Shown here: positions 20,020 to 29,890 of the stretch, one piece after another
Layout: every line of letters starts with the position of its first letter
Numbering within the stretch: the stretch's first letter is position 1
Source of the DNA: Durusdinium trenchii
Lineage: Eukaryota; Sar; Dinophyceae; Suessiales; Symbiodiniaceae
Length of the DNA stretch: 64,000 nt
NCBI GenBank assembly: GCA_963970005.1
Contig: CAXAMN010013780.1
Span: 1,104,671-1,168,670, forward strand
Direction of reading: 5' to 3'
The notes under the pieces: generated by a model
Told to the model about the DNA's origin: nothing
Seen by the model: the letters and a program-made list of their open reading frames with translations, nothing else
The model's database searches: none
Program-made: the position numbers and the translations under genes

Positions 20020-23000
20020 AGCCGCAGAAAGGGGAGGGCAGCCTCACTCTCCCCGGACCAAGAGGGCACAACGAGAGGCACACGTACATGCCGGGTGCTG
20101 TATTTGTTTAGCGGGGCTCACCGCAAGGCATCAGTGGGAGCAATCCTGCAAGAGTTGACAAAAGGCACTGGCATCGAATGCGAATTGCATGAAGTTGATA
20201 TCCAGAACTCCCCAGAGTGGGACCTTACAGACAAAGGGTTGCAGGCCAAATTGATTGGCCAACTACAGCAAGGCTACTACCACGTGGTCTTGATCACACC
20301 TCCATGTTCCACATGGAGTCGAGTCCGCGGGGCCAATTGTCGGGGCCCACCTATGATTCGCTCCAGGCAACACCCATGGGGCTTTCCATGGCTGTCCAAG
20401 CGTCATCAGAAGGACGCAGATCTCGGCAACGAGTTGATCCGGTTCATGCTGAAAGTGCTGCAGACGCTGGAGGCCCATCCATCTACACAGGACGGCCGCC
20501 TCGTGCTGGTCTTCGGCGAACATCCAGAGGACTTGGGCACCATCACTCGAGAAGAGGATGGCATGGTCATGGAGCCGGCCTCAATATGGCAACTGCCGGA
20601 GTTACGTCATTTTGCCCAGGCGGGCAATGTCTTGCACCTCTTCACGGTCGTATTTCATCAGTGCTGTTGGTCCGCTCCATATCGGAAGCCCACTCGGCTC
20701 CTTACAAATCTGGACGCTCTGCGCTCTTGGGGCCCCCTCTCATGGCCTCAGTTCGACTCTTTCGGACACTATCAGGGGCCCACCATCGACATCTGTCAGT
20801 GCAAGACCTCCATTACACTGGCAAGGCAAGCTCATGACGACACTTTTCGCACTACAAGCACCTCTATCTATCCCGAACCTATGGATAGAGCGATTGCCGA
20901 GGCCATCTTTCAGGCTTTGCTAGCTGCCCCCTCTTCAGCTGAAGAGGGGGTAGGAAAGAAGAGGGGTCAGCTACGCACAGAAGAAGTCGAGAAGAGGCAG
21001 AAGACGTCGGGCCATGAGGAGAGGTTGAGCAGGTCGGGCGACTCAACATTGTGCAGTGCAGGGTCGGGCGAAGCAACATTGAGCAGTTCAGGGCCGTGCA
21101 AAGCAACATTGAGCACTGCAGTGCCGTGCAAAGCAACATTGAGCAGTGCAGTGCAGAACAAAGCAACATTGAGCAGTGCGGTTCGGAGCAGAGCAACATT
21201 GTGCAATGCAGAGTTGGACAATGCGGTGTCGGGGTCGAGCGGTCGACCTGGCATTGGCCCCCCCATGCAGGTGAAGTACAAGGGAGATCTCAGATCCATC
21301 CACGACGGAGCTGGGCTATGCTCTCCTGGTCGGTGGCCAGTGGGCAAGAGGACGGCCCCTGTCACGCAGCGAGGCCGGGAGCTCGCGAGATGGTGTTTGA
21401 GGGCCTTCGAGGACTGGGTGGAGCTCGAAGGTGATGAGACGGTCAAGAAGAAGTTCTGGCTCCTGGCCGCGGGAAAGCTGGGCGGCCCCCTGTTCGGGGG
21501 AGAGGTGTACGGCTTTCGCGAGCGGCTGGACTTGTGGCTGGAGGAGCGGGGCCTTAGTCCTGCGAGGAGGTCCGGGGACCGAGACACCGAGATCAACTTT
21601 CGCAGGTTGAGGAGTGTGGCAGAGGCTCTGGCAGACGAGGACTTCGAGTTCTTGGACGAGGTGGCGGCTACAGGGGTCCCACTGGGCGTCGATGAGGAGA
21701 TGCCCAGAAACCCTGCGGTCTACGAAGAGAAGCAAAAGTGGACTGTTGAGCTGACAGAGGAGGACTTCCATGACACTCTAGCAGACAACTATTTGTCTGC
21801 CGAAGAGAATGCTGGGGACATAGTGCGGCAGGTCATGGAGGAGGTTCAGAAGGGCACGATATTGCGGCTGAGCGAGAAGGAAGCCCGGAGGAGGTTTGGT
21901 GGACGCTTGGCCGTCGCTGCCTTGGGGGCTGTCCCCAAGGAGCTAGGGACCAGCAGGGTGCGCCTGATCCACGATGGCGCCTACAGCGTGGACGTCAACC
22001 GGCGCATACGAGTCAGGGATCGCATGAGGTTCCCGCTCATTGATGACGCTGCGGCTGTCCTCAGACAGGTGCGTGACGAGAAGGAGGAGAGCGGTGAGAT
22101 CATCAGATTCTCGGTCCTGTACGACATCGCTCGGGCACACAAGTTGATTCCCATCCGGGAGGAAGACTGGGGGCTACAAGCTTTCAGGCTCCCGGGTGAA
22201 GACAGTGGGGACGTGTTTGTCCACACTCGGGGAACCTTCGGCATTGCGAGTGCGGCCTACTGGTTCGGCAGGGCCATTGGGGTGGCGGTGCGGTGCACCC
22301 ATCGAATCATGGGCCGCCACATGGGCCTACTACATCTGATCTATGCTGACGACGGTTGGCTGACAGCTGTGGGGCCAAAGTTTTGGAAGAAGGTGTTGAT
22401 GTGGTTGTTCATCTACGAGCTTCTGGAGATTCCCATCACCTGGGCTAAGGTCCGTGGTGGGACTGAAGTGAACTGGATTGGGTACTACCTCAACGTGTCC
22501 ACCTTCGAGCGCGGCATAAACGAATCCAAGCGCGCTTGGATCACCAAGTGGGTGAATGACAAGCTATCCCAGGGCAGCGTGGTCGGGCGTGAGCTGAAGT
22601 CAGTGTTAGGACGCCTGTCCTTCGTCGCAGGGGCCTTACGCCACGTGAGGCCCTTCCTGTCCCCGCTCTTTGCCTGGTCGGCATCGCTGGCGGGTGGCAC
22701 GTTCGCAAAGTTCCCGGACGCTGTGGCGATCTTGCTGGAGTATGTGAGAGAAGAAGTTGCACGAAAGCCAACAAGGCCCCTGGAGCCACTGCGGGCGAAA
22801 CCCTTTGACATCTTCCGCGTGGACGCCAAAGCTGCGGGCGAAGAGATTGTCATAGGTGGTTGGGAGACCTGGAAAGAGGTCAGTCAGAGGTCGGCACGCT
22901 GGTTCTCCTTCAGGCTCAACAGGAAGAACGCTGCCTGGGCCTATCTTAAGGGAGACCCCTTCAGGTCCATTGCTACGTTGGAGCTGATCGGAGTGCTGGC

Positions 23001-23046
23001 AGCGGTCATGGTCTTCGCCCCCCCGGGCAGAGTGGGGTACTGGTGA
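20020..23046 (+). CDS. Pol: C5-methyltransferase-like, reverse transcriptase, RNase H (N-part)
   Basis: Copies the element's RNA into DNA. The frame is continuous with gag through the TGA at 20017. The first in-frame ATG is near 20353, after the methyltransferase motifs, so independent initiation would lose that domain. Numbering from a GTG at 20095: LYLFSGA (2-8, SAM-binding motif I), EVDI (33-36), TPPCSTWS (68-75, catalytic Cys71), FGEHPEDLG (140-148) and YRKPTRLLTN (196-205) match cytosine-5 methyltransferase-like proteins. A linker (315-380) holds 10-residue repeats (KATLSSAV). RT follows with RLIHDGAYSVDVN (623), LYDIARAHK (Asp677), RGTFGIASAAYW (712) and IYADDG (Asp752, Asp753). RNase H begins with FRVDAK (Asp910) and TLELIG (Glu963). 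The frame then ends at a TGA (23044) caused by a one-base slip; the rest of RNase H is in the next frame. Confidence 0.85.
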   Translation, partial: SRRKGRAASLSPDQEGTTRGTRTCRVLYLFSGAHRKASVGAILQELTKGTGIECELHEVDIQNSPEWDLTDKGLQAKLIGQLQQGYYHVVLITPPCSTWSRVRGANCRGPPMIRSRQHPWGFPWLSKRHQKDADLGNELIRFMLKVLQTLEAHPSTQDGRLVLVFGEHPEDLGTITREEDGMVMEPASIWQLPELRHFAQAGNVLHLFTVVFHQCCWSAPYRKPTRLLTNLDALRSWGPLSWPQFDSFGHYQGPTIDICQCKTSITLARQAHDDTFRTTSTSIYPEPMDRAIAEAIFQALLAAPSSAEEGVGKKRGQLRTEEVEKRQKTSGHEERLSRSGDSTLCSAGSGEATLSSSGPCKATLSTAVPCKATLSSAVQNKATLSSAVRSRATLCNAELDNAVSGSSGRPGIGPPMQVKYKGDLRSIHDGAGLCSPGRWPVGKRTAPVTQRGRELARWCLRAFEDWVELEGDETVKKKFWLLAAGKLGGPLFGGEVYGFRERLDLWLEERGLSPARRSGDRDTEINFRRLRSVAEALADEDFEFLDEVAATGVPLGVDEEMPRNPAVYEEKQKWTVELTEEDFHDTLADNYLSAEENAGDIVRQVMEEVQKGTILRLSEKEARRRFGGRLAVAALGAVPKELGTSRVRLIHDGAYSVDVNRRIRVRDRMRFPLIDDAAAVLRQVRDEKEESGEIIRFSVLYDIARAHKLIPIREEDWGLQAFRLPGEDSGDVFVHTRGTFGIASAAYWFGRAIGVAVRCTHRIMGRHMGLLHLIYADDGWLTAVGPKFWKKVLMWLFIYELLEIPITWAKVRGGTEVNWIGYYLNVSTFERGINESKRAWITKWVNDKLSQGSVVGRELKSVLGRLSFVAGALRHVRPFLSPLFAWSASLAGGTFAKFPDAVAILLEYVREEVARKPTRPLEPLRAKPFDIFRVDAKAAGEEIVIGGWETWKEVSQRSARWFSFRLNRKNAAWAYLKGDPFRSIATLELIGVLAAVMVFAPPGRVGYW
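21048..21230 (+). repeat. 30-bp coding tandem repeat in pol linker
   Basis: About six units of 30 bases, each containing AAGCAACATTGAGCAGTGCA or a close variant and encoding a 10-residue motif around KATLSSAV. The period is a multiple of three, so copy number can change without breaking pol. It lies between the methyltransferase-like and RT domains. Confidence 0.9.
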
Positions 23047-23455
23047 TGTAGTAGTTACTTTGACGGCCTACACGGACAACCTTGGGAACACACATGTGCT
23101 CAAGAAGTTCGGCAGCAGCAGGTTTCCGTTGAGCATTGTTGCGATGGAGTTGGCTTCGCAACTGGACAGTCGAGGCATCGATCTCGATTTGCAGTGGGTG
23201 CCGCGCTGGCAAAATCAGGAAGCAGACGATTTGACCAACGAGAGATTTGACGACTTCGACGAAGCGAACAGGATAGAAGTGTCGTTCGAGTCGATGGAGT
23301 TCATGGTCATGCATCGCCTCCTGGATAAAGCTGGCAAGCTTGACGAGGAGCTTCGTTTGTACAAGACGTCGAAGGAAGCCAAGCAGGCGACTCTCAAGAA
23401 GTCCACCGAGAGCAAGGCGAAGAAAGGTCAACTCCGTTGGCAAGATCCTTGGTGA
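23042..23455 (+). pseudogene. RNase H C-terminal part, shifted by one base
   Basis: This frame continues pol in the +1 frame from the C run at 23018-23024 to a TGA at 23453. It starts with no ATG and carries the rest of RNase H: AYTDNLGNTHVLKK (third catalytic Asp), LQWVPRWQNQEADDLTN (last conserved Asp region), then a basic C-terminus (TESKAKKGQLRWQDPW). The main frame upstream supplies Asp910 and Glu963. Both frames overlap without a stop across the C run, so one extra C explains the break. It may be a real mutation, a sequencing error in a homopolymer, or a frameshift site. Confidence 0.85.
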
Positions 23456-23530
23456 AGAAGGCGGGAGGGTCGCAGCAGTCGTGCGTTTCTCCTCACAAAC
23501 TAGTCTACTATAGAGTGGGGTCGTGCGGTC

Positions 23531-23568
23531 CTCACTGTACGCTAAAGTGGGGGGAAAAGTACAGTGAG
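23531..23568. repeat. Perfect 10-bp hairpin near the 3' end of the retroelement
   Basis: CTCACTGTAC (23531-23540) and its exact complement GTACAGTGAG (23559-23568) flank an 18-base G-rich loop, 76 bases after the RNase H stop. It may be an element terminus or an RNA structure at the 3' end. Confidence 0.7.
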
Positions 23569-23595
23569 ACCATGGTAGGACTTCACAGAGATACT

Positions 23596-23605
23596 NNNNN
23601 NNNNN
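23596..23605. other. Assembly gap (10 N)
   Basis: Ten N bases, a conventional scaffold-gap size, so the real missing length is unknown. It falls just where the 3' end of the retroelement should be. Confidence 0.99.
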
Positions 23606-24540
23606 GGTCTTTGCGCAACCCGAAAAAGGAGTACCTGTGTGAGCGCAGTGACATATATATATATATATAAGTTTTTAAATGTGGACACCGAGTTGCTTTG
23701 GTTGAAGAGCAGCTTCTGAACTTGATCATCAGTGTTAACAGTTGGCATCTATTTTTGCTTGCAGTTTACTCATTGGGTCATTTCTGCGATTTTTGCTGCT
23801 GTTTTGTATTGACTATTTTCTTGTTCCAGTCTTTGACACGCCCCCTGTGTCACTCTTAGCCACACTTGCCAGCCTACAACAATGGGTAGCTCGGTCCTCG
23901 GCCAGGACAATACAGTCCTCCTTTTGATTTTACATGTAGGCACTGTATCTATGAGATTTCAAGATCTTCATTGGGGCACTATATGCATTGAGTTTACTGT
24001 TTTGGACATTTGAAAAAACTACTTCAATGTGATGAATGGAGTGTTTCAACTACACAAGAGTCCCGGACATGGTCATCAGTCCTTGTAATGCTGCCCCGTG
24101 CTCCAAGGCCCTGTTCAGCCGAGTTCCAAGCTGCTTGTGAAATGCGTGTTGCCACGTTCAAATCGCATACAGCAATACCACATCCATGTCATATGTCATC
24201 CCATTCATGCTGGATGAATTCACCTTTCAAATGCACATCTATAAACTCAGCAGTGGCCAGCTGGATGATTTCATAACATTCACTCACTGGGGTCTCCGTC
24301 AGACAAGACAATTAGGGCAGTTCAGCAAAAGTTTGCCTGCTCGTTTTGATTGTGCCACCGACGATTAAGTGCTAAAATGTTGATTGGTATAGACTCCCCA
24401 AAGAATGTTACCAAACATTTGACAGGGCAGCATCTAGCAGAAGCTGTGCAAGCTGCTTCATGTTAGTTTTGTCGCCACACGTGCTTTTCGGCGTTCCTTT
24501 TCTTGCGACTCAAGTGGATGTAAGGGTCAAACACTCACGG
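23606..24540. other. No recognisable gene; short AT microsatellite
   Basis: Begins with an (AT)n run at about 23651-23669. The rest is AT-rich with only short ORFs and no domain on either strand. Confidence 0.5.
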
Positions 24541-24542
24541 TC

Positions 24543-24660
24543 AAGCACTCACCCTTGTGGTGTCGCCGCGAATGATCACGGGAATGAATACTTTACTTTG
24601 GCTTGACCCAAAGTCAATACCAAGAATACGCAAAGGATCATAAAGGCATAGAGTTGGCAT
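24543..24660 (-). CDS. Candidate isolated minus-strand exon
   Basis: On the minus strand an open stretch reads PLRILGIDFGSSQSKVFIPV and then IIRGDTTR, and ends at GTGAGT, a consensus splice donor. GIDFGSS recalls the first phosphate-binding loop of the actin/Hsp70 ATPase fold, but the rest of that fold is not visible nearby and the match is short. It could be one exon of a minus-strand gene whose other exons I cannot find, or chance. Confidence 0.3.
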
Positions 24661-25079
24661 TTGTAAAAAACCGCCAAGCTGCCCACATCTTTGTGTAGCA
24701 AGCCAAGGTTGCGCACTTTGACAGCTCACCCACCAGCGCGTTCAGTGCGTATGGTGCCAGCTCCGGGGTTTGGAGGGTGCTTGACGCGACTGTTAGTGGT
24801 CAAAGCCACCCAGCCTGGTCCCGTCCAAGCCCCAAGAAGCATACACCTTCTATAACATCTAGTACACATGCCGATTCTTTTTGCAAGATCTTTTGACACA
24901 TCAATGGCACGTGGATGGGTGTTGATCGATCGAGGGCTTTCCTTTCTGCAGTCTTGTTTTGTGCCCAGACCAGCCCCCCGGACCCCTTCATCGGAGTTCT
25001 TCCAATCGTGCCTCCGGCGCAGCCTGGATCACCACTCACTCCAGTCGCTCGCAGCTTGAGTGGGTCTCTCAGTTACGAC

Positions 25080-25190
25080 GAAAAGCTCCTAGTAGCTTCT
25101 TGTTCCTAAGGCCAGGAGCCCCCCAGTAGCGTCCTTGCTCCTAGTAGCGATGCCAGGAGCCCTCAGGAGCCCCTAGTAGCGTCCTAAAGC
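25080..25190 (-). repeat. CTACTAG-family repeat cluster
   Basis: Minus-orientation units in series: CTCCTAGTAGCTTCTTG, GCCAGGAGCCC, GTAGCGTCCTTGCTCCTAG, TAGCGATGCCAGGAGCCC, then CAGGAGCCCCTAGTAGCG. Confidence 0.85.
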
Positions 25191-26999
25191 TATGGAAACA
25201 ATTTTTGGCTCCACCGAGAGCTTTAGAACTGACGGAATTTGCTTCCAGTTGTAGCTTGCATCATGTCAAATTCGGCAAGCAGTCAGGATCAGTAAGGTGG
25301 CCTTTTGGAGCCACCGTTAAGCCTCTTCAGCACATTTGCATTGGACCCCAAAACACTGAAGCGGCAGTGTCCTTTCGTGCTTTCTGTCTACAGTGTGGCC
25401 AGTCTGTGTCTCGAAGTCATGTCGCCCGCCAACTCGCAGTTTGCATTTATTTATTTATATATTTATGTATATTTTTTTTCTCGGAAAGCTGTGTCCCAAG
25501 GAGGAGAACACCTCTCCTTGGTGATGCAAACAATGCAGATAACTGGCTTTGCATTTCATACATTTCAACATCGTCGGCATCGTTCGAGCTGTCCAACAGC
25601 AGCGACATATCACTGGACGAAATGCAATTGCTCACAAGGGCTCCCAGTCAATTTGCAAAGTGGCATTGTCCAGTTGCAGAACCAGCCTCAAAAAATCGAC
25701 GACCATTTGTAATCCTTTTAATCTGTAAGGCAACCTGAAACCTTGTGAACGGTAATCATTTGTTTGGGAGATTTGTTTGAACGTTGAACCTACAGTTTGT
25801 ACAATTAGGATGTGTACATACTTTGCATTCTCGCATCTGGCCCAACATGCTCCAAGTACCAAAACATCCCATCCTATCAGAGGAGGCCATAAGCCTGTCT
25901 GAGTCATTGAAACATCCTCTCGTAACGTCCCAGTTCCATTGTGTTTCAGAAGAACCGTAGTTTCGTTTCGCTACAAAGTTTCTTTAACTTACTATAGGTT
26001 GGGTGTATTTGGGTTTTGCGACAGTTTCGTGCGCTTGCGCGATGCTGCTTTTCAAGCTGACATCTGTGACGGAAGTAGTGTTGTGCTCCTCCTTCCCAAC
26101 TAGTTGGTTCTAAAGTCTATGTGATGCACATCAAGTTCAAAGAACTGGTACTTGTACTTATGGAATTGAACTTCAGTTATAAGTAGAAAGGAACAGTAGA
26201 AATCTTGAATTGCACCGAAAGCCCAGAACATGAGACTGTTGTTGAACAGGTTTGGTTCCCAAGAAACGTCTACCTAAATTGGCCAAAACCAGCGTCCAAA
26301 AGACCACCAAATTGCTTGGTTGTTCAGAACTGAAGAGGCTATTGTACAAACGAAGGAGTTCAAAGGCGACTAAGGCTCACACACGACAATGACGAGGTTC
26401 TCCAAGTAGAAAAGTATCGACCCCGAGAAAGGAACGCAGAACAGGACCATGCGCAAAGAAATGAACAGATGGCTTGGAGATGCGAATGAGGATGACCAAA
26501 GGCAATGCTGAGAGACTCTGATCCGATAAAGTGATAAGAAGCAAACAAGCAAGGCAAGAGCCTCTTGATTGCCGCTGAAGCACCCCACACCTGGACCTGT
26601 ATGTTGGCAACTTGATACATGAAACAATATCATGTTGATCTATTGAACGATCGCATACGCAGAAACAATTATTATATACCCCCAAATCAAAGGAGTGGAA
26701 TTTGGACGAATGCGAACAAGACATGAAGATGATGCACGCAGAATGGTGACAATATCATTTTGAACTAGTTCAAACCACTGCTACTTATGCATTTTATGTC
26801 CTTCGTCGACTTGCAGCACGCAGAACTGCACGAATGATGATCACGATTCACGATGAACTTTGGAAGACTCCGCTGTAGGCACGCGGTTTTTGCCCAGTAG
26901 GCAAAAACATGCTGGGTGGACAACTGCGCTTGTTTTTGTGTTTTTCCTCAGATAGCGCCTTACTTCAAATAACAATGAGCTGGCTGTGCGCGTTGTTGA

Positions 27000-27195
27000 G
27001 ACAGGGTGCCGGTGCCGGGTGCTGGTGCTGGCTGTGGTGCTGGTGCTGGGTGCTGTGAACTGGTAGTGCGCGTGGTGGAGACACGGTGCCGGTGCCGGGT
27101 GCTGGCTGTGGACGTCAAGGCACTGGTGTGGGTGCTGGTGCTGGGTGCTGTGAGCTGGCTATGCGCGGGGTGTGCTGGTGCTGGCCGTGCGTGTA
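27000..27195 (+). repeat. GT-rich minisatellite
   Basis: Irregular repeats of GGTGCTGGTGCTGG, GGTGCCGGTGCCGGG and GTGGAGACACGG spanning about 190 bases, with CG-containing and CT-containing variants of the same unit. Confidence 0.8.
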
Positions 27196-28109
27196 GTGGA
27201 GACACGCCACACTGTACTGTGGTGTTTTTTCCAATGTAAGAAAGGTTCATGTGTGCGCTTTGGAGCTGCTGCCAATGCAGGGCGCAGTCCAGAAAAATCT
27301 TTTGCTATCTCGGTCTATGCTGGTGTAATTTGTTTGTTAATCTTCCTTGAAGTACTCAAAATCTACAAAAAACATCCGTTTCGAAGCATGTGATTCGTAA
27401 AAATGCTGCATTCAACCCCACCCAACCGCACCCATTACCAAAGCGTTTGGGCATGTGGCATGATCTTCCAACACGCTTCTGCATGTTGCGTCATCTTCCA
27501 AGCGCAACCAACACACTACCACCGGACAAGGTCAAAAGTTTCAAAACATAAGGGAATTCCGGTCAAACAGAAGCACAAAGGAGGACACATTCTTCGTGGT
27601 TTGATGCTGCCACAGACTGCTTTCAATTTTGTGTATCAACAACATTCAAAATAATATCAAATATCCTTCTGGACTCCTGACTTCCTGTTTCTTTGTTGGT
27701 TTGTGCACCGCTGTACTTGAATACAGGATATAATACTTGCACCACCAACTTGTTGCTTTTGTGCCTGTGGACTTGTCCACTTGATTCGGGACTTGTACTT
27801 GCGTCCTACGTGTACTGTACACATACGTTTGTCTACCTACTCAGGGGCACCAAAAAAGGTGCTTGCATATACAGGTGCATATACGTACAGAATCGTACAG
27901 AAACACATGTATGTGACAATGTTATGTAATGTCATGCAATGCAGCACAATGCAACGTAATGTACTGCAACTGCAATGCAACATCATGATCTCATTCTTTT
28001 GCATACGCATATGCCTTTGTTCATTTCATGTGAAGGTCCCGTGAGCCAAAGCGTTCGAGTGGTCCAAGGCCAAGGCTCTCGCGCAAATCGTGGGGGTGAA
28101 CAGCAAAGT

Positions 28110-28162
28110 CATCGCTACTAGTAACAAGGACATCTTCAATGTCCTTGTTACTGGTAGCGATG
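28110..28162. repeat. Near-perfect foldback of the CTACTAG family
   Basis: A 24-base arm starting CATCGCTACTAGTAACAAGG (28110-28133) and its complement (28139-28162) with one mismatch flank a 5-base loop. It is the shortest and cleanest foldback of the family in the window. Confidence 0.92.
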
Positions 28163-28499
28163 CACTTCTTACTCAATTTTACTTTTATTGTTGTCCCATC
28201 CGTATAGTGGCCTTTCGATCCAGTGAACACAGACTTGAAAGTAAGTACTAGATTTACAGAGGGCTTCATCCAGAGCCTCATAGCCTCTTCTTCTTGAGAC
28301 TGACAAATGACGTGACAGGAATGGGCACTGTGCAGAGTATAACGTCCGCCCTCCGCCCTCCTGCCAGCTACAAAGAACGTGGTGGTGGTGCTGGTGGTGG
28401 TGGTGGGTGGTGGGGTGAAACCAGAAATCAAGTTTCATACGTGCAGCCCTTGAGTCTGAGGTTCGGGCATCTCCGACTATGACATCGCCCTACCGTGTC

Positions 28500-28592
28500 A
28501 TTTGAGAGGGCACAGTCGAAGGCTGGAGAAGCAAACGGAGGAGGATCAGGCTTTGCACACTTGCAGCTTCAAACCTGCCACCAAGCTTTGCC
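28500..28592 (+). CDS. Candidate isolated exon with a TFKP-like motif
   Basis: Reads RGHSRRLEKQTEEDQALHTC followed by SFKPATK. Charged helix followed by a (T/S)FKP motif is a pattern I associate with protist proteins of unknown function. No firm splice sites were placed, so this is a weak call. Confidence 0.25.
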
Positions 28593-28599
28593 TTCTAGG

Positions 28600-29890
28600 A
28601 AAGAGCACAGCCTTGCTTTTGGTGGACGTTTGTTCTTGCAGGGTCCAACTCGACCTATTCGAAGGAGGAGGGTCTGATTTATGTTGGCAACATGCTGTCC
28701 ATGCAAAAGCCAACAGTTTCAGCAAACAAAAAGCAGAGAGCATGGTAGGCGAGTGCTGACGAAGAACAACTGGACAGCAGCTCGCAGGGCGAGGCGGTTT
28801 CACGAATTAAGATGAATCTGCGAAGATTCGATTTATGCTTAAGACATGTGATTACGGTTTGGAGCCATGTGAACTTCAAGCTGACACCGAAGACAGAAAA
28901 GATCGAAAAGGCCTGACAATTTTTGGCGCAACTCAATTCAAGTTGCACGTGAGTACTTGGAGCCGTTAAGAGCCGCTTGCCCCGTGCGTAGCCCCATACC
29001 TGGTAGCTGGGCGTGTAGCTATCCAGCTTGGGTGGTTTGACTTTCCTGTCTTGAGTGGGCAGAGGATCATGATTCACACCAAAAAACGACCAAAGCAAGA
29101 GTGTGGGATTCCATAAGCAACTGTGTTTGGCAGGGCGCCAGAGCTTTGCTTTTTGCAGCTTTAAGGGGTTTCCATGATGCAGCAGCTTGTCAAGATCAAG
29201 GATCATAGCAGCTTTAGACAGACCGGAAAGTATCCATGCCCCTTGAAGCTCTCAATCTTCAAGATCAGTGAGATGCCCTTACACTGTAGGACTTGGACTG
29301 AGCCGCCATTTGGTGGAGTATCAAGCTTGGAAAGATCTTGGTCGAACAATTGCCTCCGTCGGCAACGGCGAAGTGCAAGGTTTTGTAATTCAGACTCATG
29401 TTGAAAATGGTTCAAACTTCAATTCTATGAGTTTCACTTCCCACAAGAAAACATATTATTTCACTTTGCAGAAATTTGCGCCGACTGCCTTGGCTTTGGC
29501 CGAGCCCTGATGGGCGGGGTACTTGCCCGGCGGCCAAGGGTGCTGATAGGACTTCGAAGCAGGGCACAGGGAACTCCATGGAACATGGACAAAGTGGACT
29601 AGGTTTATATATAACAGGTATCACCGCCCAGCTGCAAATTGAACGCACCTGGGGGTAGAGTGAGTCGTCCTTTATAACTGTCTTGCTCGCAGTCAACCCA
29701 CTTTGCTCAGGACAAGGCCAACACAAAGAAGTGCTCTGAAAGTGGGGTGGAATGTGGCCCTTTGCGCACCTGGACTGAGCAGAAGCCTTGTTTATTTGTT
29801 TTTTGACTTGTGATTTTTTGCACATGCAATGTTGGGTGCATGAAGTGTGCAGCCTGGATGTCAGAATGTGTATCGTGGAATCCTTGGAGT
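28600..29890. other. No recognisable gene; PP2C upstream region
   Basis: Short ORFs on both strands without domains. The PP2C start codon and promoter should lie in or near the end of this stretch, but I could not place them. Confidence 0.4.

Larger units (their letters stand above)
16081..23595 (+). mobile_element. Tyrosine-recombinase (DIRS-like) retroelement, YR-gag-pol order
   Basis: Three consecutive plus-strand coding blocks make up a near-intact retroelement: a tyrosine recombinase (16137-18275), a gag-like protein (18721-20019) and a pol with methyltransferase-like, reverse transcriptase and RNase H domains (20020-23455). Recombinase in place of a DDE integrase, together with an RT/RNase H, defines the DIRS-type class. 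In the DIRS elements I know the order is gag, RT/RNase H, YR; here YR comes first. The block is visibly more GC-rich than both flanks, suggesting a recent insertion or a different codon bias. The 3' side runs into a 10-N assembly gap at 23596, so the true end and any second YR copy are hidden. No inverted terminal repeat was found by eye. Limits are approximate. Confidence 0.85.
24730..28109. other. Largely gene-free, repeat-bearing stretch
   Basis: Contains a CTACTAG-family cluster (25080-25190), an A/T-rich run near 25445-25475, a short hairpin (26886-26908) and a GT-rich minisatellite (27000-27195). ORFs on both strands are short and domain-free. Confidence 0.5.

Noticed and set aside
20879..21596. 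Minus-strand ORFs rich in Cys-Ser-Met repeats
   Set aside because: They are the antisense of the 30-bp coding repeat and RT linker, not genes.
24543..24660. Hsp70 gene
   Set aside because: Only one phosphate-loop-like motif is present; the rest of the ATPase and substrate domains are absent nearby.
26886..26908. GTTTTTGCC/GGCAAAAAC hairpin as a terminator
   Set aside because: Stem of 9 with a 5-base loop in a gene-free eukaryotic stretch; no transcript ends there that I can identify.
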